Shown here: positions 1 through 6,069 of the stretch, in pieces | How positions within the stretch are numbered: the first letter of the stretch is position 1 | Layout of the letters: every line of letters begins with the position of its first letter | Source of the DNA: CAIJXJ01 sp964445115 | Lineage (GTDB): Bacteria; Pseudomonadota; Gammaproteobacteria; Burkholderiales; Methylophilaceae | Direction of reading: 5' to 3' | NCBI GenBank assembly: GCA_964445115.1 | Contig: CAYUJU010000070.1 | Location: 1 to 9,275, forward strand | Length of the DNA stretch: 9,275 nucleotides | Program-made: the position numbers and the translations under genes | Notes under the pieces: generated by a model | What the model was told of the DNA's origin: nothing | The model's input: the letters and a program-made list of their open reading frames with translations, nothing else | Database searches by the model: none

Positions 1-141
1 CTCGGCAATGATGGCGATGTCGTCACCGTTGCGGAAATGTAGTCTAAACCCAATCGGGCCGATGGCTGCGGCTGTGTTAGCGCGTGGCTTTTGGCTGGTT
101 TTCTGGCCAACGACCACGTAACACGCATTAACCCAAAACAC
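1..141 (-). CDS. possible 5' part of an unknown gene running off the left edge
   Basis: On the minus strand a frame stays open from an in-frame TGA at 153-151 to the window edge. Possible GTG starts are at 141 and 117, and there is no clear ribosome binding site. The last residues read GDDIAIIAE, and third codon positions are mostly G/C, which looks protein-like. A competing reading exists on the plus strand: a frame from base 1 ends at TAG 40-42 with the residues VVTVAEM and could be the 3' end of a different gene. I do not recognise either product. Only one is likely to be real, and this minus reading is only slightly favoured because it is longer. Confidence 0.25.
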   Translation of the reverse strand, partial: MFWVNACYVVVGQKTSQKPRANTAAAIGPIGFRLHFRNGDDIAIIAE

Positions 142-162
142 CTGACGCAGTCATGGCGTCAG
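142..162. repeat. short perfect inverted repeat, 7-bp arms
   Basis: CTGACGC (142-148) and GCGTCAG (156-162) form a 7-bp stem around a 7-base loop. There is no T-tract on either side, so it is not a classical intrinsic terminator. It lies just left of a larger structured region. Confidence 0.5.
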
Positions 163-165
163 CTT

Positions 166-229
166 AAGCCTCTTTAGCGAAATGTGTTCTGCCGACGGTC
201 AACGTCGGTAGACATCGCAGACGAGGCTT
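166..229 (+). other. compound long hairpin, possible structured RNA or leader
   Basis: Three nested paired segments share one axis. AAGCCTC (166-172) pairs with GAGGCTT (223-229). GCGA plus TGT (177-185, two-base bulge) pairs with ACATCGC (212-218). CCGACG (192-197) pairs with CGTCGG (203-208) around the loop GTCAA. Nested complementarity of this depth over 64 bases, without a reading frame, suggests a folded RNA or single-strand DNA structure. It precedes the radC-like gene and may be part of its transcript leader. No known RNA family is assigned from memory of a consensus. Confidence 0.5.
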
Positions 230-245
230 TGCATATTTTTGACAA

Positions 246-315
246 CCCTTCCGGAGAAAGTCCATCCCGGAAGGGGACGGCTTTCTCCAAATTTTAAGAT
301 TACCGGAGAAAGCCC
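246..315 (+). promoter_or_regulatory. radC-like gene leader with mutually exclusive stems that can mask the ribosome binding site
   Basis: CCCTTCCGG (246-254) pairs with CCGGAAGGG (267-275), a 9-bp stem. The 10-mer CCGGAGAAAG occurs twice, at 251-260 and 303-312; the second copy contains the GGAG Shine-Dalgarno of the next gene. One CTTTCTCC segment (281-288) is complementary to the GGAGAAAG part of either copy, so pairing with the downstream copy hides the ribosome binding site and pairing with the upstream copy frees it. The 9-bp stem in turn competes for the upstream copy. A conserved 'radC RNA motif' is known in 5' leaders of radC and other DNA-interacting genes in mobile DNA; membership here is plausible but unverified. 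Confidence 0.55.
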
Positions 316-789
316 ATGTTATACATTCGAGGAACCAATAATCGTTACCGTATGGCCGATGAACAGGATGTCATCTTAGAGGCCATTCAGATCTACAACC
401 GCACGTTCAGTCGAGGCGAAGCCTTGACCAGTCCGGACAAGGCGAAGGACTGTATCAAATTGAAATTGGCGCCGTATGAGCACGAAGTATTTGTGTGTCT
501 GTTCTTGGACAATCAACACCGGGTCATCGCGTGCGATGAATTATTCCGAGGTACGATTGATGGCGCTAGCGTGTATCCGCGCGAAGTGGTCAAAGCCTCG
601 CTGCACTATAATGCGGCGGCGCTAATTATTGCGCATAACCACCCGTCCGGCATTAGTGACCCTAGTCAGGCCGATCGCGTGATTACAGCAAAACTTAAAG
701 AAGCCTTGGCCTTGATTGACGTTCGCGTACTTGATCACTTCATCGTCGGCGAAACCGTGTATTCATTCGCTGAGCATGGCTTGTTGTGA
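316..789 (+). CDS. RadC-family JAB/MPN-domain protein (short, mobile-element type)
   Basis: This 157-residue protein covers only the JAB/MPN metal-binding domain of the RadC family and lacks the N-terminal helix-hairpin-helix part of full-length RadC (about 220 residues). The JAMM signature is visible: a glutamate in CDELFRG (about residue 75), then HNHPSG followed by an SQAD segment giving the H-x-H...S-x-x-D metal ligands near residues 107-120. Short RadC-like proteins (YeeS type) are typical of prophages, plasmids and genomic islands, and their function is not established despite the name. The ATG is preceded by GGAG at 305-308, within the competing-stem leader. The gene stands alone: about 430 non-coding bases follow before the convergent PIN gene. 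Confidence 0.85.
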   Translation: MLYIRGTNNRYRMADEQDVILEAIQIYNRTFSRGEALTSPDKAKDCIKLKLAPYEHEVFVCLFLDNQHRVIACDELFRGTIDGASVYPREVVKASLHYNAAALIIAHNHPSGISDPSQADRVITAKLKEALALIDVRVLDHFIVGETVYSFAEHGLL

Positions 790-918
790 TAAGGTAATGG
801 CGACGGGACTATTCATCGGTATCCGAGGCAATCCTATGTATCAACGAAGTTGAGTAATGGATTCACCATCGGTAACCATGAGGCGGCATTGATGCGACTT
901 CGGGAAATGATATAAAAC

Positions 919-980
919 CCACGTCTCCCCAGAATCAGCAGCTAAGCATTGCTCTGGTTTCTGGGGAGACTAACTCGTGG
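919..980. repeat. long two-part hairpin in an intergenic region
   Basis: GTCTCCCCAGAA (923-934) and TTCTGGGGAGAC (959-970) form a perfect 12-bp stem. Outside it, CCAC (919-922) can pair with GTGG (977-980) across a six-base bulge. Inside the 24-base loop, AGCA (937-940) can pair with TGCT (950-953). There is no T-tract, so a simple intrinsic terminator is unlikely, although it could stabilise the 3' end of the radC-like transcript. An integron attC site was considered, but the conserved R-box core is not visible. Confidence 0.6.
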
Positions 981-1214
981 CAGTAAGGATACGGCCATTT
1001 TGCGAAATTCAAACATCTGAAAAACATTGTTCACGAGGGGCTGGTTTTGGTTACTAAACTGACTTCCATGTTCCTATTTTTTCGTAAATACCCCGTTGAG
1101 ACTGGTGAAAAATCTTTCGCCCATTCATTCCAAAAGCCCGATGCTTTTTTAATGTGCTTTTCTAGAGGCAAAACTAAAACATGACGGTAGTGATGAAACT
1201 CTGAAAGCTACCAA
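981..1214. other. intergenic stretch between convergent genes, no gene seen
   Basis: No convincing reading frame is present. A weak symmetrical hairpin, AAAAGC (1132-1137) and GCTTTT (1143-1148) followed by further T residues to 1150, could act as a poor terminator for convergent transcription. Its stem is short and AT-rich, so this is tentative. Confidence 0.35.
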
Positions 1215-1766
1215 TTATTGTTCGGGAAACAGCCGCTTGAAATCGATGTCCATATTGGCCGGCCGGTCGCCGAATTGCCGCCAATACTCGCAAAGACCTT
1301 TGATAGTTTTCATGTCGGTGTGGCCGCATTCGAGCATGATTTTCAGCAGTTCCAAAGTAGGCATGACCTTGGCATCGAATGCCTTGGCTAAGGCAGTCAT
1401 GTCTTGGTCATCGGTCACAACCGGCACGTCCAATTCCAGCGCGTAGGCAATGTAAAGTGCATCGACGTGAGACGGGCCGGGTAAGTCGGTTTGCACGTAA
1501 TCCCAGATATAGCCGAAGGCCAAATCAATGGCGGCTTTCTGCTTTTTACCGATGGAAGGGAAATGCTTGCGGTTTTCGACGAATTCGTCTTCGTTCACCC
1601 AATAAAAGGTGCTTTGCAGCCGATGGTTTTGCAGTTCTTTGTTTAGTTCCGGCAGGATATAAAGACAGTATTGGTTTTCGCCGAATGGCACGAACAGTAA
1701 AGGACGAATCGTCTTTGCCAGCCTGAGATAAGCGTTGGTATCGACAAGTATTTTCGACTGAGCCAT
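1215..1766 (-). CDS. PIN-domain ribonuclease, probable toxin
   Basis: This 183-residue protein has the PIN nuclease layout: an N-terminal strand ending in LVDTNAY (Asp9), an acidic residue in LPELNKEL (Glu40 or Glu44), HVDALYIAYA with Asp102, and VVTDDQDM with Asp119/120 near the end of the fold. These acidic residues would coordinate Mg2+ or Mn2+ for RNA cleavage. The last 45 or so residues extend past the core with no recognised domain. Its ATG overlaps the stop of the upstream gene in a TGATG arrangement, so the two are co-transcribed and probably translationally coupled. PIN genes next to XRE/COG2856 peptidase genes are a known toxin-antitoxin-like pairing. The RNA target cannot be told from sequence. 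Confidence 0.8.
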   Translation of the reverse strand: MAQSKILVDTNAYLRLAKTIRPLLFVPFGENQYCLYILPELNKELQNHRLQSTFYWVNEDEFVENRKHFPSIGKKQKAAIDLAFGYIWDYVQTDLPGPSHVDALYIAYALELDVPVVTDDQDMTALAKAFDAKVMPTLELLKIMLECGHTDMKTIKGLCEYWRQFGDRPANMDIDFKRLFPEQ

Positions 1767-2908
1767 CAGGTCAACTCGGCGTGGAGACTCCGGGCGTCGA
1801 GTAATGGCATATCAAGCACCGTTTGAACGAATCCAGGGCCTTTGTCGTGTTGCTTTAGGTAACGAAGCAGCAACTCAAAAAACGGCGTATCGAAGACGTG
1901 CTCGACTACGGCGATGTAATCTTTTGCACTGGGTTTGCCGTTACCGTCTTGTTCGGCGTCGGCCAATAGGGTTTCGCTGATATTGAAATAACCTTTATTA
2001 AAATTGGTAACGGCGCCGTTGAAGCCTTTGTCTAATATGATTTTCGGCTTACCAGCATGGTCGGCATATTTGTTAACCTGGCCAATCACGGTATAGGGCG
2101 AGATGATATGCGCTGTCGCCAAGCCAATAACATAGGTAATCTTGGCGGCCGGAGAACGTTGCTTTTTGATAGCTGAGTAAGCCTGTTCGGCTAATTCGTG
2201 CGGGAACAGCAGGCTGCCGGCAAAGGCGTCGGCAAAATCCTCGGCGGCGTCGCCTTCCAGGTTGGGGGAAAGGCAGTGGCCCAATTCGTGTGCCATCCAG
2301 AATTTGAAGTCGTGGACATTGGTATCCAAGTTCAGATAAACCCAGGTACTTTGCGAGTCCGGCAAGTAAATATGCACAGCGTTTTCGTGGCGCTGCTTGC
2401 TGCCCCACATGACCGGCACGACGACGGCCTGTAGATCGCGAAAACGTCGAATCAGGTGCTTAAAGTCAACAGTATCGATCGGCGAAAGGTTGATGTCTTC
2501 CCGCACCTTGGCCGCAGCTTTTTGCAAATAGTCGTAGTCACAACTCGGTGCTTTCAGTACTGGCGGCATTTCTAAGGTATCGAACGGCAGCAATGGTGCC
2601 AACTGGCGCAAATAGCGACCTATTTCCCTAGCTTTCTCAATATGGTGATCCTGGGTTTTGGTGCCTTTCATTTTGCGAAAGGCCACTTTAGGCGCGTCGG
2701 TCTCTTCGCTGACGACCAAATCACTCAAGGCAAGATTAAGTAGTTTGCCAAGTTGAAGTAGTTTATTCGGGCGCGGAAAGGATTTGTGGTTGAGCCATTG
2801 AGATACGGCTTCTCTGGAAACATCCAGTGCGGCAGCAATGGCGGCTTGGGTTAAGCCCGCTTCTTGCATCGAACGCTCTGCGTTGGCTAAATTCAAGGAT
2901 TTTTGCAT
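1766..2908 (-). CDS. XRE-type HTH plus ImmA/IrrE-family Zn-peptidase domain regulator (probable antitoxin)
   Basis: Using the ATG at 2908 the protein has 380 residues. Residues about 12-62 form an XRE/Cro helix-turn-helix (LTQAAIAAALDVSREAVSQW). Residues about 195-245 hold the ImmA/IrrE (COG2856) peptidase core: HELGH (His207, Glu208, His211), then EDFADAFAGSLLFP, with Glu223 a candidate third zinc ligand. Related proteins (ImmA, IrrE) cleave repressors and control mobile-element or stress genes. Here the domain fusion with a downstream PIN nuclease suggests a proteolytically regulated or self-regulating antitoxin. An upstream TTG at 2932 is in frame but overlaps the promoter -35/-10 spacer, so ATG 2908 is preferred. 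The gene overlaps the PIN gene by one base. Confidence 0.8.
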   Translation of the reverse strand: MQKSLNLANAERSMQEAGLTQAAIAAALDVSREAVSQWLNHKSFPRPNKLLQLGKLLNLALSDLVVSEETDAPKVAFRKMKGTKTQDHHIEKAREIGRYLRQLAPLLPFDTLEMPPVLKAPSCDYDYLQKAAAKVREDINLSPIDTVDFKHLIRRFRDLQAVVVPVMWGSKQRHENAVHIYLPDSQSTWVYLNLDTNVHDFKFWMAHELGHCLSPNLEGDAAEDFADAFAGSLLFPHELAEQAYSAIKKQRSPAAKITYVIGLATAHIISPYTVIGQVNKYADHAGKPKIILDKGFNGAVTNFNKGYFNISETLLADAEQDGNGKPSAKDYIAVVEHVFDTPFFELLLRYLKQHDKGPGFVQTVLDMPLLDARSLHAELT

Positions 2909-2914
2909 GCGCGA

Positions 2915-2942
2915 AGTATAGGGGATCGTCAAGTTTTGTCAA
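2915..2942 (-). promoter_or_regulatory. strong sigma70-type promoter for the XRE-peptidase/PIN operon, nearly leaderless
   Basis: On the minus strand TTGACA (2942-2937) and TATACT (2920-2915) are separated by 16 bases. Only six bases lie between the -10 box and the ATG at 2908, so transcription should start at or within a base or two of the start codon. No Shine-Dalgarno fits in that space, implying a leaderless message. Confidence 0.75.
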
Positions 2943-2946
2943 GTTT
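2928..2946 (-). repeat. tandem 9-bp direct repeat over the -35 region, likely operator
   Basis: AAACTTGAC occurs twice on the minus strand, at 2946-2938 and 2936-2928, 10 bases apart, about one helical turn. The first copy contains most of the -35 box and the second lies in the spacer. A repressor here would block RNA polymerase, which fits autoregulation by the XRE protein encoded downstream. Confidence 0.6.
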
Positions 2947-3069
2947 CCTTGCCGATCCAAACGAGTAACCCATGCTCAATCGGAGTTGGCCCAATAAGTA
3001 AAGCAAAACTTTGAGATTGAATTACGCCGACTGTCAGATATGACTCTGATCGCCTGTTTAGCACCGTAT

Positions 3070-3105
3070 GCCTGCATTTAATCGGCAGAAATTCTGGCGG
3101 CAGGC
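3070..3105. repeat. nested inverted repeat in the gap after the orphan membrane gene
   Basis: GCCTGC (3070-3075) and GCAGGC (3100-3105) flank a perfect 11-base palindrome CAGAAATTCTG (3086-3096). It sits just downstream of the minus-strand gene that ends at 3134 but lacks a T-tract on the minus strand. It could be a weak transcript-end structure or a protein-binding site. Nothing else was seen in 2947-3133. Confidence 0.45.
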
Positions 3106-3133
3106 GCGGGTCGTTGTTGCTCTTTCATAAAAC

Positions 3134-4120
3134 TTAACGATCAACCAGTAGCCGCCCACAACGCATGATTCTATCGAAACTAAACACATGCTCTCGAGGA
3201 CTTTCATAGCATCGACCTACCAACCTTCGCCGATAATCCGGTTCGCCTTTTTCAAGATAAACGGTGGCGCCACAAATTGGGCATGTCGCTGAATACCGAA
3301 CTAACCGCACCACTCGTAAATCGCCATCCCTGAGTAATTCGAACTGTGCAGATTGTTCATAAAAATTTGTGAACAATTCATGGGCTACGATTATCCGATC
3401 CTCCAACAATAATATCCAAGGCTTGATGATAGTGACCCAGGCACCATAAGGAATCACAAAAATACTTACCAACAAGGTCAGATCGCGCGTTGTAACGGAC
3501 CTTGGTTCGGATAAGGATAGCCATCCAGCATAGGCAATTAATACTGCAAGTCCGCCGATTGTCGCCAGCCAGCCCAGTAGGCACCAAACATGCCATTGGC
3601 GCAATTTGATTTGTCCCTCTCTAAATAACCAACTCGCGATCCAACTAGGTTTAACTTCACCCAATTCAGTCATTTGATAGTTGGCTTTCAGGTCAGCTGC
3701 ATTGCTTATGGCTATCTGGGGCCCATCAATGGCTTGTTCATCCTCGATGATCTCTGGTACCCGCTCGGCTTTGATATAAAACGTGGTGAGTTTTCCCGGA
3801 CCGCCGTTTGTACTTTTTCGTTCCGGTTTCGGGTAATGCGTTAGCCCGCGTTTACGAGCAAACTCTATGATTTGCCCTTCGCGAGTTTCGCAATATTTTT
3901 TCAAGAAACCCGGCCAATCGATCCACTTTTTCGGATCTGCACTTCCTATCGAGTCTCCAACGGCAGCGACGATTTCTTCGGCTGTGAACCGTCGCTTCGA
4001 CTCATCGAAATCCGCTTTCTTTAACGATTCATGAGCTAACGCGCGCAATATGCGGTGACCTTTTTCATCGCTTGTTTCGCTGTCCAGCCAATCGATCAGG
4101 CATTGGATTACCTCGCGCAT
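3134..4120 (-). CDS. orphan membrane protein with C-terminal Cys-rich (possible zinc-binding) region, function unknown
   Basis: I do not recognise this 328-residue protein. The N-terminal ~170 residues are soluble and charged, with a helical segment and a TTFYIKAERVPE stretch resembling the edge of a winged-helix fold, but no firm match. Two membrane segments follow at about 176-202 and 214-239. The C-terminal ~85 residues carry CPIC (Cys280, Cys283), Cys304 and His311, a possible zinc site. With a short loop between the two helices, both ends would lie on the same side, probably cytoplasmic. The ATG at 4120 has GGGGTGG just upstream; an in-frame TTG at 4204 has no ribosome binding site and would add an unlikely N-terminus. 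The gene is divergent from the FlhD/FlhC-like operon and stands between it and the PIN pair. Confidence 0.6.
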   Translation of the reverse strand: MREVIQCLIDWLDSETSDEKGHRILRALAHESLKKADFDESKRRFTAEEIVAAVGDSIGSADPKKWIDWPGFLKKYCETREGQIIEFARKRGLTHYPKPERKSTNGGPGKLTTFYIKAERVPEIIEDEQAIDGPQIAISNAADLKANYQMTELGEVKPSWIASWLFREGQIKLRQWHVWCLLGWLATIGGLAVLIAYAGWLSLSEPRSVTTRDLTLLVSIFVIPYGAWVTIIKPWILLLEDRIIVAHELFTNFYEQSAQFELLRDGDLRVVRLVRYSATCPICGATVYLEKGEPDYRRRLVGRCYESPREHVFSFDRIMRCGRLLVDR

Positions 4121-4179
4121 AAACCACCCCAAACCAGGTAACCGGTAGTTGCAGTCTGGTTTGCGCTTTGTCGATTCAT
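4108..4179 (-). CDS. 23-codon upstream mini-ORF overlapping the membrane-protein start
   Basis: On the minus strand an ATG at 4179 lies eight bases after a strong Shine-Dalgarno GGAGG (4192-4188), better than that of the following gene. The frame ends at TAA 4110-4108, 13 bases into the next gene in a different frame. An in-frame ATG at 4194 would make it 28 codons. This geometry fits translational coupling: ribosomes finishing the mini-ORF could restart at ATG 4120. An N-terminal frameshift of the larger gene is the alternative. The peptide has no recognisable function. Confidence 0.4.
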   Translation of the reverse strand: MNRQSANQTATTGYLVWGGLCAR

Positions 4180-4204
4180 AACAATGTCCTCCATAACAAT
4201 TCAA

Positions 4205-4546
4205 GGTTTAGGCAATACCGAAATGATTTTTAACTATTTGAATTTAACTGGCGTACCAAAAAAAGCACATTCCACAACGGCAAGCAACGCTGGAAGCCGG
4301 AGCGAGAGCAGAGAAGTATCGAAATCATGCAATGGATTCATGTCCATGTTTCGCGTTTCCGCATTCATCCGGCGGTCAAAGTCCAAGAAAAGAACATTAC
4401 GACCATTAATCAATAGCAGCTCCAATGCAGAACTATCAAGGCTTCCAGAGGTTTGTGACCCAAAACAGGTCACCTTGCGAGCGGGACTTTTCTGCTTTGA
4501 CCTCCTAGCATACCGACAACAGCCATTAATCAACTATGAGGCGTCT
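4205..4546 (+). other. 340-base leader before the FlhD-like gene, no convincing gene
   Basis: Several frames are open here on both strands, including a frame continuous with the FlhD-like gene and a minus-strand TTG-start frame of 99 codons (4533-4234). None has a ribosome binding site, recognisable domain or clear protein character. The stretch probably carries the divergent control region for the operon and the membrane gene. The 11-mer CCATTAATCAA is repeated at 4403-4413 and 4523-4533, exactly 120 bases apart. No good sigma70 promoter pair was found, which would be consistent with an activator-dependent promoter. Confidence 0.35.
4455..4473. promoter_or_regulatory. inverted repeat GTGACC-N7-GGTCAC, possible operator
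   Basis: GTGACC (4455-4460) and GGTCAC (4468-4473) form a perfect dyad with a seven-base spacer, 74 bases before the FlhD-like start. The same hexamer appears as a direct repeat at the far end of the operon (6870-6875 and 6882-6887). Dyads of this size are typical binding sites for dimeric regulators. The hexamer also occurs singly elsewhere in the window, so chance is not excluded. Confidence 0.4.
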
Positions 4547-4840
4547 ATGTCAACACTGGATGAAGATCTTAGCCGTTTGAATTTCGAATATCTCATGCTA
4601 GCCAGGGAATGTGCTCGCAGCAACCCAGCAGAAACAGCATGGCGATTTGGCTTGGACAAAAACCATATAGAAAAACTCGCAGACATGACGCTGGAGCAAC
4701 TTCGGGATCAAGCTGAAAGTAGCAGAGCGGTTATTCGGCTGTTGCCGATATTTGTTCCAAATGGCGTTTCCATGGGCGCCTACGTGGATTTACTTCAACC
4801 CTTGGTTTCGGAACGGAGCGATGAAAACAGTGCCATTTAA
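4547..4840 (+). CDS. FlhD-family transcriptional activator subunit (non-flagellar, copy 1)
   Basis: This 97-residue protein follows the FlhD pattern: NFEYLMLARECARSNP aligns with the E. coli FlhD segment INLSYLLLAQRLIVQDK, then AWRFGLDKNHIEKLADMTLEQL with FRLGINEEMATTLAALTLPQM, then a RLLPIF stretch with CHFRF. FlhD pairs with FlhC to form a heterohexameric activator. There are no flagellar genes nearby, and in SXT/R391 (SetCD), IncC plasmids (AcaCD) and SGI1 (SgaCD) such pairs activate element excision and transfer. The start ATG at 4547 has GAGG five bases upstream; a frame extending further upstream has no FlhD similarity. The stop overlaps the next gene by 20 bases, indicating tight coupling. 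Confidence 0.8.
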   Translation: MSTLDEDLSRLNFEYLMLARECARSNPAETAWRFGLDKNHIEKLADMTLEQLRDQAESSRAVIRLLPIFVPNGVSMGAYVDLLQPLVSERSDENSAI

Positions 4841-5414
4841 AAAAGCCTCAAATTTCGCCAACCACTGGGTTTTAGCTGAGCAATTGATCCAGCTTGGCGC
4901 TCGGCCTCCTATCGTCAGTCAACTTTGTCGGTTGTCACGGCAACAAAGTATCGACTTGTATAAATCAGTAAACGGATGCCCACCCAAACAAGGCATGCTA
5001 CCTCATGATCACCAATGGGTCATTCAGTCCGCCGGCCGCAATATTCACGCGTCGATATTTTTAGGCATTCTCGATGATATTCGGCGGCGATTATCGATTC
5101 AGCATGCTTCAGCAGAGGTATTAGTTGATGCCTTTAGCCTTTATAAAAACATCGCGTCACACATATTCATCGAACCTAATGCAATAACACCTGTAGCAAG
5201 ACAGTTCACGTTAGACATCAATAGGGCGTGGTCTTTAATCAGCATGCTCTTGGCCGGTGATTTGATTTTCACTGTTTGCGCATGTTGCAGAGTACGCTTT
5301 CTAAGCGTGATTCACCCGAATGCAACTTTTAGCCAATGCCCAATCTGCGATGTTTGGACCGATCGTTCGGGACGACGACGCTGGGCCTCTGCAAAATCCA
5401 AAAAACCAAATTAA
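4821..5414 (+). CDS. FlhC-family transcriptional activator subunit (non-flagellar, copy 1)
   Basis: At 197 residues this is close to E. coli FlhC (192). LAEQLIQLGARPPIVSQLCRLSRQ aligns with the FlhC N-terminal helix and DNA-binding segment, followed by GCPPKQGMLPHDHQW (compare GSPPPKGMLPFSTDW) and NIHASIF (compare NVHASMF). Four zinc ligands are kept in the family spacing: Cys153/Cys156 and Cys173/Cys176, with 17 residues between the inner pair, as in FlhC. The basic tail RSGRRRWASAKSKK matches the basic C-terminus of the family. The ATG at 4821 lies within the end of the FlhD-like gene, with GGAG immediately before it. It should form a DNA-binding complex with the FlhD-like partner, probably at promoters on this element. 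Confidence 0.85.
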   Translation: MKTVPFKKASNFANHWVLAEQLIQLGARPPIVSQLCRLSRQQSIDLYKSVNGCPPKQGMLPHDHQWVIQSAGRNIHASIFLGILDDIRRRLSIQHASAEVLVDAFSLYKNIASHIFIEPNAITPVARQFTLDINRAWSLISMLLAGDLIFTVCACCRVRFLSVIHPNATFSQCPICDVWTDRSGRRRWASAKSKKPN

Positions 5415-5464
5415 TTACATCACTCAGCCTGGAGATCATCCATCCGCTACTAAGGAGAAGTCGC

Positions 5465-6058
5465 ATGCATATTGCTGTCATTACAGCCACTGATTCCCAA
5501 ATACCGCAGCCCTTACATGGCAAAAACCTAGCTAGGCTCGCACGCGAGTGCTTTGCTAATCAGCAAATATTGACCATTGATTTTAAGGACGTCAGCACCA
5601 TTACCCAAGGTTTTTTTCAGGAATTATTTTTCCCTTTGATTGCTGAGTTTGGCGCCGATTATTTGAAATCGAAACTTATAGTCATTAACTTGAGTGACGC
5701 CAATGAAATTCGGCTGCAATCTGCATTCAAAAGCTTGGACGACTATTTCGACAAACTGACAGCGATCAATCACCAAGGGTGCGACGAAGAGATATACACC
5801 ATGAATCAAACTTGGTTGATCAAGGCCAGAGAGATCGCCCGGGAAAATCCAGTATTGACGGAATTAGTGCTGGGAATTACGGATGACACCATGCGAACAG
5901 CACTCGGTCATTTGTCCTTGGAAGACATTCAGTTCATCGCTCGCTCCAATTGGCTTTGCTTCACTCCACGGTTTTCCAGTCAATTCCTGATGAACATCAA
6001 TAAAGAACAGCCGCCGATAGTCGAAGCCATGCTCGGTTTAACCGGCTCGATCTGCTGA
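5465..6058 (+). CDS. STAS-like (DUF4325-type) domain fused to an FlhD-like domain
   Basis: This 197-residue protein has two parts. Residues about 15-98 resemble the STAS-like DUF4325 fold: ILTIDFKDVSTITQGFFQELFFPLI, then KLIVINLSDANEIRLQSAFKSL. Residues 113-180 look like FlhD: WLIKAREIARENPVLTELVLGI, DDTMRTALGHLSLEDIQFIAR, then WLCFTPRF. A strong AAGGAG at about 5452-5457 supports ATG 5465, so both halves are probably translated together. An internal ATG at 5801 would give an FlhD-only form of 85 residues but has no good ribosome binding site. The gene is 50 bases after copy-1 FlhC and 11 before copy-2 FlhC. The fusion is the least ordinary item in the operon. The STAS part might sense or bind a partner; this is inference. 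Confidence 0.75.
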   Translation: MHIAVITATDSQIPQPLHGKNLARLARECFANQQILTIDFKDVSTITQGFFQELFFPLIAEFGADYLKSKLIVINLSDANEIRLQSAFKSLDDYFDKLTAINHQGCDEEIYTMNQTWLIKAREIARENPVLTELVLGITDDTMRTALGHLSLEDIQFIARSNWLCFTPRFSSQFLMNINKEQPPIVEAMLGLTGSIC

Positions 6059-6069
6059 GGGGGTGGTCT

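Noticed and set aside
797..853. 18-codon ORF right after the radC-like gene with AAGG upstream
   Set aside because: Too short and ribosome-site spacing too tight; no protein character to support it.
919..980. integron attC site
   Set aside because: The conserved R-box core sequences are not present at the hairpin ends, and no cassette gene or integrase is nearby.
4234..4533. 99-codon minus-strand frame opposite the FlhD-like leader
   Set aside because: TTG start, no ribosome binding site, no domain; it overlaps the probable control region and looks like chance.
4184..4546. N-terminal extension of the FlhD-like frame upstream of ATG 4547
   Set aside because: The extra 121 codons have low-complexity, non-protein-like content, whereas ATG 4547 has a good ribosome binding site and matches the FlhD length.
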